A stretch of DNA of 24,660 nt from JBGOUJ01 sp041477005. GTDB lineage: Bacteria > Acidobacteriota > Terriglobia > Bryobacterales > JACQDG01. Position numbers and translations under genes: made by a program. Location: NCBI GenBank assembly GCA_041477005.1, contig JBGOUJ010000035.1, forward strand, positions 1 to 24,660, written 5' to 3'. How positions within the stretch are numbered: position 1 is the stretch's first letter; each line of letters begins with the position of its first letter. Shown here in pieces: positions 1 through 5,991 of this stretch. The notes under the pieces were generated by a model that saw only the letters and a list, made by a program, of their open reading frames with translations, was not told the DNA's origin and did not search any database.

Positions 1-218
1 CTCTCCGGACGACGTTTCTGCCGAACCGGATCCTCACCGTGGTCCAACAGGGCGAGCCGCTTAATTCTTTGGCGAGACTGGTTCCACTGGTCGAAAGCAA
101 GGTGGCCGAAAAAGGCAAGGCGACCGCCTACGTCTGCGAGAAGCGCGTCTGCCGCCTGCCCACTACTGATCCTGAGGTATTCTCCAAGCAGCTCCGCAAG
201 ACGGAGCCGCTGCCGTGA
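1..218 (+). CDS. C-terminal end of a DUF255 / YyaL-type thioredoxin-domain protein (partial)
   Basis: The frame is open from the window edge (first full codon at base 3) to a TGA at 216-218 and gives about 71 residues. The tail contains a run reading ATAYVCEKRVCRLPTTDPE followed by a basic end. This resembles the extreme C-terminus of the large YyaL/SPATA20 proteins (N-terminal thioredoxin-like DUF255 domain followed by a six-hairpin glycosidase-like region), which typically end in an 'ATAYVC...C..P..dPe' motif. Only this tail is visible, so the thioredoxin domain and active site cannot be checked. The next gene is convergent, 58 bases away. The identification rests on the tail motif alone; the biochemical role of the family is poorly defined. 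Confidence 0.6.
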   Translation, partial: LRTTFLPNRILTVVQQGEPLNSLARLVPLVESKVAEKGKATAYVCEKRVCRLPTTDPEVFSKQLRKTEPLP

Positions 219-276
219 CGACCCTGATCCGAGAGTCCTTCATGCCGTCAGAGGGAGCGGTTGTCAGACCTGGCCC

Positions 277-1113
277 TCACGCCACGCCGTACTTTTTGAA
301 CCACGCTTGCAGGCGCTTCCAGCCGTCCTCGGCGTCCTGCTTTCTGTAGCTCGGGCGGTAGTCGGCATGGAAGCCGTGCGGCGCGTCCGGATAGACGATG
401 ATCTCCGAGGGATTCCCCGCCTCCTTCAGCGTTTTCCGCATCTGTTCCACGGTGGCGAGCGGTATGCCCTGGTCCTGACCGCCGTAGAGACCCAGCACGG
501 GAGCCTTCAGACTCGCCGCAATGTCGATGGGATGCTTCGGCTGCAGCGCGGTCTTTTCACCTACCAAGCGCCCGTACCACGCGACGCCGGCTTTCAAGTT
601 CGGATTGTGCGCCGCATAGAGCCACACGACCCGTCCGCCCCAGCAAAAGCCGGTGATCCCGAGCCGGTTCCCGTCTCCGTGGCCTGACTTCTCCGCCCAT
701 CGGACCGACGCGTCCAGGTCGGACATCACCTGCGCATCGGGAACTTTCGAGACCACTTTGGAGATGATCTCCTGGACATCAGCGATCTTCGAAACATCCC
801 CTTGCCGCGCGTAGAGCTCCGGCGCGATCCCCAGGCAGCCCAGCTTCGCCAGCCGGCGGCAAACGTCCTTGATGTGCTCGTGTACGCCGAAGATCTCCTG
901 CACCACCAGCACCAGCGGGAAGCTCTTTCCCGAGGCCGGCATCGCCCGATAGGCCGGGATCTGCCCATCGTCGGTTGGAATCTTTACCTCGCCGGCGGTC
1001 AATCCCGCGCTGTCAGTGGCGATGGTCTGGGCGGAAACCGGCTGCACGGCAAGGGCAAAGCCCGCCGCCAGCTCGGTCATCAGGAACTCTCTACGATTCA
1101 CCTCGATCTGCAT
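277..1113 (-). CDS. Dienelactone hydrolase family protein with a Tat-type signal
   Basis: The protein is 278 residues and has an alpha/beta-hydrolase fold of the dienelactone hydrolase family, which hydrolyses lactones or esters with a Cys-His-Asp triad. The nucleophile elbow reads GFCWGG with Cys157; Asp214 (GGQDQG) and His246 (DAPHGFH) fit the other two triad positions. The N-terminus has NRREFL at residues 6-11, then a hydrophobic stretch ending in VSAQ, which is a plausible twin-arginine export signal and suggests a periplasmic enzyme. The ATG at 1111-1113 was chosen because an AGAGG lies just upstream and the signal begins there; the longer open frame upstream is antisense-like filler inside maf. 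The start overlaps the 3' end of maf by 16 bases, so the two genes are probably translationally coupled. The true substrate is unknown; cytoplasmic chlorocatechol-type members lack such a signal. Confidence 0.85.
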   Translation of the reverse strand: MQIEVNRREFLMTELAAGFALAVQPVSAQTIATDSAGLTAGEVKIPTDDGQIPAYRAMPASGKSFPLVLVVQEIFGVHEHIKDVCRRLAKLGCLGIAPELYARQGDVSKIADVQEIISKVVSKVPDAQVMSDLDASVRWAEKSGHGDGNRLGITGFCWGGRVVWLYAAHNPNLKAGVAWYGRLVGEKTALQPKHPIDIAASLKAPVLGLYGGQDQGIPLATVEQMRKTLKEAGNPSEIIVYPDAPHGFHADYRPSYRKQDAEDGWKRLQAWFKKYGVA

Positions 1114-1706
1114 AACGCCTCTTTCTGGAGCAAAGCATGCACCCGGGACACCGGCAGCCCCACCACATTGAAATAACATCCCTGGATTCTTTTCACAAAC
1201 TTCGAGGCCAGCCCCTGAATGGCGTAAGCGCCGGCTTTGTCCAGCGGCTCGCCCGAAGCCACGTATTCCTGAATCTCGCGCCGGGTCAGGCCGCGGAACC
1301 ACACCCGGGTCTCGACCACCTCCTCGCGCCGCCGGCCGTCGCCGCCGAGCAAGCAGATCCCGGTCAGCACCCGGTGCATCCTTCCGGAGAGTAGCCGCAA
1401 CATCCGCGCGGCGTCGCGCGCCTCTCGAGGCTTGCCCAGAATCTTGTCGCCAATCACGACAACGGTATCGGCGCCGAGCACGAGCTCGCCGGGCCGCCGC
1501 ACGGCCTCCACCTTCGAGCGCGCCAGCCGCCGCACGTGCCCTTCCGGGGTCTCGCCGCGCCGCAGCCGTTCCTCCACGTGCGCCGGCCGCGTCCGAAACC
1601 CGATCCCCGCGCGTCGCAAGATCTCCGTGCGCCGCGGCGACGCCGACGCCAGAACCAAGATTTTTTCTCTCTGTGTCTCCACGCCCGTCCGGTCTTTTTC
1701 TCTCAT
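1098..1706 (-). CDS. maf: Maf-like nucleoside triphosphate pyrophosphatase
   Basis: This is a 202-residue Maf/YhdE-family protein. Maf enzymes hydrolyse dTTP, UTP or modified NTPs to the monophosphate and are linked to septum inhibition and housecleaning. The family signatures are visible in order: LASASPRR at residues 19-26 (substrate loop), LGADTVV at 78-84, LGKP at 90-93 and DKAGAYAIQG at 156-165. The motif set resembles the dTTP/UTP (YhdE) subgroup more than the YceF type, but specificity is inferred. The only ATG that precedes the SASPRR motif in frame is at 1704-1706. No Shine-Dalgarno is seen there; a possible minus-strand -10 (TAAGAT) ends about 12 bases upstream, so the leader may be very short. 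The 3' end carries the start of the dienelactone hydrolase gene. Confidence 0.93.
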   Translation of the reverse strand: MREKDRTGVETQREKILVLASASPRRTEILRRAGIGFRTRPAHVEERLRRGETPEGHVRRLARSKVEAVRRPGELVLGADTVVVIGDKILGKPREARDAARMLRLLSGRMHRVLTGICLLGGDGRRREEVVETRVWFRGLTRREIQEYVASGEPLDKAGAYAIQGLASKFVKRIQGCYFNVVGLPVSRVHALLQKEALCRSR

Positions 1707-1714
1707 GCTACAAT
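1706..1714 (+). promoter_or_regulatory. Extended -10 promoter for the DUF721 gene
   Basis: TGC followed by TACAAT gives an extended -10 element (TGnTAnAAT-like) with no convincing -35. The predicted transcription start, near 1721, leaves a leader of roughly 27 bases that contains the TGGAGG ribosome site of the gene at 1748. The element overlaps the maf start codon on the other strand, so the two divergent genes share about 40 bases of control region. Confidence 0.5.
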
Positions 1715-1747
1715 CTGAATCTTATCCCACCCATTCTGGAGGCGTCG

Positions 1748-2161
1748 ATGCGATCCGCAGCGGAGTTGCTCCCTCCCATCTATCGCAAACTGGCCCGCGA
1801 AGCCGCCGATGAGGAAGCGCTTCTGTTCGCTCTGTGGCCGGTAGTGGTTGGTGAAAAGGTTGCCGCCCGCACGCGTCCCGTGCGCCTTTTCGGCGCCACT
1901 CTGATCGTCGAGACCGTCGCCCAGGATTGGCGCCGGCAACTGGCCCGGATGATTCCCGAAATTATCGAACGCCTGAACGCCGCCGCCGCCAAGCCCGTCG
2001 TCAAGGGCGTCGAATTTCGCGTGGTCGTGCGCTCCGTTCCTCTGCCTCCTCGCCGCGCCTCCTCGGCCACCGGCCTGCCTCGAGATGAAGCGGACGACAT
2101 CGCCGATCCCCACCTGCGCCGCCTCTATCGCCTCTCGCGCCGCCGCATGCAGGCGAAATAA
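1748..2161 (+). CDS. DUF721 (DciA-like) protein
   Basis: This 137-residue protein has a DUF721 core in its first 95 residues: a WPVVVG segment, RTRPVRLFGATLIVETVAQ, then DWRRQL and an IIERLN helix. DUF721 includes DciA, the ancestral loader/partner of replicative helicase DnaB in bacteria lacking DnaC or DnaI, and many small relatives annotated only as DUF721. The remaining 40 residues are Arg/Pro-rich and probably disordered. The ATG at 1748 has TGGAGG about 5 bases upstream and is preferred over the upstream in-frame start at 1673, which lies inside maf. The gene lies directly upstream of gatC with a 41-base gap. A role in helicase loading is a family-level inference. Confidence 0.75.
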   Translation: MRSAAELLPPIYRKLAREAADEEALLFALWPVVVGEKVAARTRPVRLFGATLIVETVAQDWRRQLARMIPEIIERLNAAAAKPVVKGVEFRVVVRSVPLPPRRASSATGLPRDEADDIADPHLRRLYRLSRRRMQAK

Positions 2162-2202
2162 CAGCCATAATAGAGACATCGCCGGCAAGAGAAAAAACCC
2201 CG

Positions 2203-2502
2203 ATGAAGATCACCGAGAAGGAAGTCCGCTACGTCGCCGATCTGGCCAATCTCGCGCTGACCGAGGACGAGATCCACCGCTACTGCGCCGATCTGGACGA
2301 GATCCTGGCGTACGTTGAGAAGCTGGACGAGGTGGATACCTCCCAGGTCGAGCCGATGGCCCAGGTCCTCTACCAGGCCGACGAGACGGCGACCCTGCGC
2401 CCCGACCAGGTCGCGCCCTCCTTCTCGGCCGAAATCGCCCTGGCCAACGCTCCACTTTCAGGGGTCGGGCAGTTCAAAGTGCCCAAGGTCTTCGACCGCT
2501 GA
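2203..2502 (+). CDS. gatC: Asp-tRNA(Asn)/Glu-tRNA(Gln) amidotransferase subunit GatC
   Basis: This 99-residue protein is the usual length of GatC, the small subunit that wraps around GatA and GatB and stabilises the GatCAB transamidosome. The hallmark features are present: VRYVADLANLALTEDE near the N-terminus, LDEILAYVEKLDEVDT in the middle, and a C-terminus ending FKVPKVFDR. Its TGA stop overlaps the ATG of gatA by one base (TGATG), the standard coupling arrangement. The ribosome site is weak (an A/G-rich AAGAGA about 10 bases upstream). A CATAAT hexamer at 2166-2171 could be a -10 box but lacks a -35. Confidence 0.95.
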   Translation: MKITEKEVRYVADLANLALTEDEIHRYCADLDEILAYVEKLDEVDTSQVEPMAQVLYQADETATLRPDQVAPSFSAEIALANAPLSGVGQFKVPKVFDR

Positions 2503-3941
2503 TGGAAAACTGGAAAACACTGACGATCGATCGGATCCACGAGGGGCTGCGCTCCCGGCGGTTCAGCGCCGTCGAGCTCGCCCGCGAGGCTTTGCAGCAC
2601 GCCGAGGCCGAGAACGCGAAATATCATGCTTTCCTGCACTTCTGCCCGGAGCGCGCTCTCGACGCCGCCGCCAAGGTCGATGCGCTGGCCGCCGCCGGCC
2701 GGCCGCTACCGCCGCTCGCCGGCGTTCCGGTGGCCGTCAAGGACGTGATCGTCACCCGCGGCGTCCGCAGCACCTGCGGCTCGCGGCTGCTCGAGCATTA
2801 CATCCCGCCCTACGACTCGACCGCCGTCATCCGTCTCGAGCAGGCCGGCGGGGTCATTATCGGCAAGACCAACTGCGACGAGTTCGCCATGGGGTCCTCC
2901 AACGAGAACTCGGCCTTTTGCCCGGTGCGAAATCCGGCCGCGCCGGACCGCGTGCCGGGCGGCTCGAGCGGCGGGTCGGCCGCGGCAGTGGCCGCCGGCC
3001 TCTCGGTGGTCGCGCTCGGCTCCGACACCGGCGGCTCGATCCGCCAGCCCGCCTCCTTCTGCGGCGTGGTGGGTGTGCTGCCCACCTACGGCCGCGTTTC
3101 TCGCTACGGCCTGGTGGCTTTCGCGAGCTCGCTCGACCACATCGGCCCCTTCGGCCGCACGGTGAAAGACGCGGCTACCGTGCTTGGAGTGATCGCCGGC
3201 CGCGACCCCGCCGACTCCACCTCGGCCGAAGTCCCGGTCCCGGACTACGCGGCGCAGCTCGACGGCCAGGCCGCCGGCTTCCGCATCGGCGTGCCCCGAG
3301 AGTACTTCGGCGCTGGCCTCGACCGGGAGGTCGGCGACCGCATCCAGCAAGGCCTCGACCGCTTCCGGCGCCTCGGCTGCGAGATTCGCGAGGTGAGCCT
3401 GCCTCACACCGATTACGCCATCGCCTGCTACTACATCATCGCGACGGCCGAGGCCAGCTCCAACCTGGCGCGGTACGACGGGGTGCGGTACACCACCCGC
3501 ACCGAGGCCCCGACCCTGATCGAGATGTACCGCCGCACTCGCGGGGCCGGCTTCGGCGCCGAGGTCAAGCGCCGCATCATCCTCGGGACCTATGTCCTCA
3601 GCGCGGGGTATTATGACGCTTACTACCTCAAGGCCCAGAAGGTCCGCGCCCTGGTTGCCCGGGACTTCACCGAGGCCTTCCGCCAGGTTGACGCCATCGT
3701 CACCCCCGTCTCGCCCTTCCCGGCCTTCAAGTTAGGGGAGAAAATGTCCGACCCGCTCGAAATGTACCTGTCGGACATCTACACCATCACCGGGAGCCTG
3801 GCCGGCATCTGCGGGGTCAGCGTCCCCTGCGGCCAGACTTCAGCCGGCCTTCCGGTCGGCATGCAGATCCTGGCCAACCACTTCGACGAAGCCCGCCTGC
3901 TCCGCCTGGGCGATGCCTTCGAGCAGGCCGGAGGCTCCTAA
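2502..3941 (+). CDS. gatA: Asp-tRNA(Asn)/Glu-tRNA(Gln) amidotransferase subunit GatA
   Basis: GatA is the glutaminase/amidase subunit of GatCAB; it releases ammonia from glutamine for transamidation of Glu-tRNA(Gln) or Asp-tRNA(Asn). This protein is 479 residues, normal for the family. The amidase-signature triad is intact: Lys80 in VAVKDV, Ser155 in PGGSSGGS and the nucleophile Ser179 in DTGGSIRQPA, matching the Lys79/Ser154/Ser178 arrangement known from staphylococcal GatA. Also typical are GKTNCDEFAMGSSNENSAF and the C-terminal LPVGMQILANHFDE segment. The start overlaps the gatC stop by one base. gatB is not downstream: the next gene, 140 bases away, is a DksA-like regulator with its own promoter, so GatB must be encoded elsewhere. 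Confidence 0.97.
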   Translation: MENWKTLTIDRIHEGLRSRRFSAVELAREALQHAEAENAKYHAFLHFCPERALDAAAKVDALAAAGRPLPPLAGVPVAVKDVIVTRGVRSTCGSRLLEHYIPPYDSTAVIRLEQAGGVIIGKTNCDEFAMGSSNENSAFCPVRNPAAPDRVPGGSSGGSAAAVAAGLSVVALGSDTGGSIRQPASFCGVVGVLPTYGRVSRYGLVAFASSLDHIGPFGRTVKDAATVLGVIAGRDPADSTSAEVPVPDYAAQLDGQAAGFRIGVPREYFGAGLDREVGDRIQQGLDRFRRLGCEIREVSLPHTDYAIACYYIIATAEASSNLARYDGVRYTTRTEAPTLIEMYRRTRGAGFGAEVKRRIILGTYVLSAGYYDAYYLKAQKVRALVARDFTEAFRQVDAIVTPVSPFPAFKLGEKMSDPLEMYLSDIYTITGSLAGICGVSVPCGQTSAGLPVGMQILANHFDEARLLRLGDAFEQAGGS

Positions 3942-4032
3942 CCTACTGATACGCCGAGCTCGGGAGCCAAAACCAGGGCCGGCCCCCCCGCACTGTCACA
4001 TTTGTGTCTTGTGAGCGGTGCGCCCCGGCCGG

Positions 4033-4062
4033 TTGACAACTGAAACCAATACTTCTTACAAT
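4033..4062 (+). promoter_or_regulatory. Near-consensus sigma-70 promoter for the DksA-like gene
   Basis: A perfect TTGACA (4033-4038) and TACAAT (4057-4062) are separated by 18 bases, the best -35/-10 pair seen in the window. The predicted start is near 4069, leaving a leader of about 13 bases that just includes the AGGG ribosome site at 4071-4074. The surrounding 50 bases are markedly more AT-rich than the rest of the window. This gives the downstream gene its own transcription, independent of gatCA. Confidence 0.8.
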
Positions 4063-4081
4063 TTTTTCTTAGGGCGTTTTT

Positions 4082-4456
4082 ATGGGGGCCAGTAACGGCA
4101 AAATGGACAAACACCGTGTCGATCACTTCAAAAAACGCCTGTTACGCGAGCGGGACGACCTGCTCGGTCTGGTCACCCGCGTCGAGAAGGATGGCCGTTT
4201 TGCCGATGATCAAGGCACCCAGGACCTGGCCGATAAGGCGGCCAGCTCCTACACGAAAGAGTTTCTATTTCATCAGAGCAGCAACGAGCGCACCCTGTTG
4301 CAGCTTATTGACGAGGCCCTGCGCCGCATCGAGGAAGGCAGCTACGGGGAATGCGCACACTGCGGCGGGCCGATGGATGCCAAGCGGCTGGATGCGGTGC
4401 CCTGGGCTCGGCACTGCGTTCCATGCCAGCAAATGCAGGACCAGGGGCTGCTCTGA
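4082..4456 (+). CDS. DksA/TraR-family zinc-finger transcriptional regulator
   Basis: This is a 124-residue protein with an N-terminal helical hairpin (residues about 8-85) and a C-terminal four-Cys zinc finger: CAHC at 91-94 and CVPC at 112-115. The predicted coil tip carries D48-x-x-D51-x-A53 (DLADKA), the same spacing as the DxxDxA motif that E. coli DksA inserts near the RNA polymerase active site. That makes direct modulation of polymerase, perhaps with ppGpp, plausible by homology. The protein is shorter than E. coli DksA (151 residues), so it could equally be a TraR/YocK-like relative. The AGGG at 4071-4074 and the strong promoter just upstream support the ATG at 4082. The next gene, comF, follows after 44 bases. 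Confidence 0.85.
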   Translation: MGASNGKMDKHRVDHFKKRLLRERDDLLGLVTRVEKDGRFADDQGTQDLADKAASSYTKEFLFHQSSNERTLLQLIDEALRRIEEGSYGECAHCGGPMDAKRLDAVPWARHCVPCQQMQDQGLL

Positions 4457-4500
4457 GCGGCCTCGGGAGGTGAGTCTTCTCGAGTAGCAGCGCGCAACGT

Positions 4501-5334
4501 TTGCCGGTTCCCTTGGCGTGGCGTCACCTCGTCACCGGGCTTCCCCACGCACTATTTTCCCTGTTTCTTCCCGACGATTGCCGGGTCTGTTCTGTCCCGC
4601 TCGTTCGCTTTTCGCGCGTCCCGGTCTGCGATCGGTGCCTCGACAGCCTGACCCCGCTCGCCCCGGGCAGCCGTTGCGTGCAGTGCGGCCTGCCGTTTGA
4701 AAACGCCGCGCCACTGCATGGCTCGGGCCTGTGCGGCCTCTGCCGCCGCGGGGCCACCGAATTCGATTGGGGCCGCAGCTTCGGCGCTTACGAGGGGACG
4801 CTCCGCAGCCTCATCCACTTGCTGAAGTACGACGGCATGGAGCCGCTGGCGCGCCCGCTGGCCGCGCGGCTGGCGGGCTTACTCGACCAGGCCGGCCGCG
4901 TGGATCTGCTGGTTCCGGTTCCGCTCCACCGCAGCCGCCGGCGTTCGCGGGGCTTCAACCAATCGGAACTGCTGGCGGCCGAGTTGAGCCGGCTTTCCGG
5001 CAGGCCCGCGAAAGCGGTGGTGCTGCGCCGCGAGCGTGCGACCGAGTCCCAAACCGGCCTGACCCACCGGCAGCGCCGCCTGAACGTTCAGGGCGCCTTC
5101 GCCGTCCGCCGGCCCGAGGCCGTGGCCGGCCAGCATGTCGCCCTGGTGGACGACGTGATTACCACCGGCGCCACCGCCGGCGCTTGCGCCCGCGCTCTCA
5201 AACAGGCCGGCGCCGCGCGCGTGGTTGTGCTGGCGCTGGCTCGCGCCCGGCTGCGCATCGTAGAAGTCGAACCGGCCCCGGCAGCGGAGGCCGGCGTCCC
5301 ACCTATCTCTCGAGGAGCCGTATGCGGAGCGTAA
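4501..5334 (+). CDS. comF: ComF family protein (phosphoribosyltransferase-like, competence-associated)
   Basis: This 277-residue ComF/GntX-family protein has an N-terminal double zinc ribbon with CxxC pairs at Cys27/30, 43/46, 59/62 and 78/81, then FGAYEGTLRSLIHLLKYDG and a type I phosphoribosyltransferase domain. The PRPP-binding loop reads VALVDDVITTGAT (residues 213-225), and the family hallmark PVPLHRSRRRSRGFNQSELLA is at 140-160 region. ComF proteins act in DNA uptake and later steps of natural transformation. The start is uncertain: the frame has no ATG or GTG between the upstream stop at 4471-4473 and the family region, so TTG at 4501 is the best choice, although the strong GGGAGG at about 4466-4471 is some 30 bases away. 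A second TTG lies at 4513. The stop lies inside the HNH gene. Confidence 0.9.
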   Translation: MPVPLAWRHLVTGLPHALFSLFLPDDCRVCSVPLVRFSRVPVCDRCLDSLTPLAPGSRCVQCGLPFENAAPLHGSGLCGLCRRGATEFDWGRSFGAYEGTLRSLIHLLKYDGMEPLARPLAARLAGLLDQAGRVDLLVPVPLHRSRRRSRGFNQSELLAAELSRLSGRPAKAVVLRRERATESQTGLTHRQRRLNVQGAFAVRRPEAVAGQHVALVDDVITTGATAGACARALKQAGAARVVVLALARARLRIVEVEPAPAAEAGVPPISRGAVCGA

Positions 5335-5849
5335 CTCGATTGCAGACGCCGGTGCTGGTGCTCAACGCCAGCTACGAGCCGATCAACGTGTGCGCCGCCC
5401 GCCGCGCCCTGGTTTTGCTGCTCAAAGGAGTGGCTTCGGCCGAAGAGAACTGCCGCGAGTACGTTCACTCGCCCTCGCGCGCCGTCTCGGTCCCTTCCGT
5501 CATCCGTCTGCTCGAGTACCGCCGGATCCCGCGTCAAACCCGCGCGCTCTCGCGCAAGAACATCCTGATCCGCGACCGCTACACCTGCCAGTATTGTGAG
5601 CGCGTCCTGGCCTCGGCCGAGTTGACCCTCGACCACGTGACGCCCCGCTCCCGGGGCGGCGAATCAAATTGGGAAAACCTGGTCGCCTGTTGCCACCGCT
5701 GCAACAACCGCAAGGGAGACCGGCTTCCCGAAGAGGCCAATATGCGCCTCGTCCGCGCCCCGCGTCCCTTCAGCCTTCACACCAGCCGCCACCTGATGCG
5801 CCTGATGGGCCGCAGCGACGAGAAGTGGCGGAAGTACCTCTTCTTCTGA
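5322..5849 (+). CDS. HNH endonuclease family protein
   Basis: This is a 175-residue HNH protein of the compact type common next to housekeeping genes. The zinc-bound HNH core is clear: CQYC at residues 89-92, LDHVTPRSRGG with His105 at 103-113, ENL at 118-120 and CCHRCNNRKGDR at 123-134. The N-terminal half (VLVLNASYEPINVCAARRALVLLLKG) is a conserved extension seen in this subfamily. GAGGAG at 5312-5317 precedes the ATG by about 5 bases, and the start overlaps comF by 13 bases, so the pair is translationally coupled. The biological role of these stand-alone HNH proteins is not established; there is no methyltransferase or phage gene nearby to suggest restriction. Confidence 0.88.
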   Translation: MRSVTRLQTPVLVLNASYEPINVCAARRALVLLLKGVASAEENCREYVHSPSRAVSVPSVIRLLEYRRIPRQTRALSRKNILIRDRYTCQYCERVLASAELTLDHVTPRSRGGESNWENLVACCHRCNNRKGDRLPEEANMRLVRAPRPFSLHTSRHLMRLMGRSDEKWRKYLFF

Positions 5850-5991
5850 AGCGCTATTCAGCAGAACGTTCACCGGCAGGGCCGTGCCGCCGCAACGCAG
5901 CGGGTTCCAGCCCGGCCTGTTCGAGGTCACGGGGGCGGTCACTTGGGCTGCCACTGCCATTGCTGCTCCGGCCCTCCGTTGACCCGGTATT

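Noticed and set aside
1113..1302. Longer 5' extension of the dienelactone hydrolase frame
   Set aside because: The extension lies wholly inside maf and lacks a signal or family similarity, whereas the internal ATG at 1113 has a ribosome site and starts a Tat-type signal.
2315..3616. 433-codon open frame on the plus strand across gatC and gatA
   Set aside because: It is an out-of-frame, Arg/Pro-rich shadow of gatCA typical of high GC content; gatCA carries all the family motifs.
4466..4488. Short frame starting at GTG after GGGAGG, just before comF
   Set aside because: It encodes five codons before TAG. It may be a translational feature but is too short to support as a gene.
5850..5991. Small Cys-rich frame (MGCHCHCC...) and another Ala-rich frame between the HNH gene and mutS2
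   Set aside because: No ribosome site, no family resemblance, and both run into mutS2 antisense; the 142-base gap shows no convincing terminator either.
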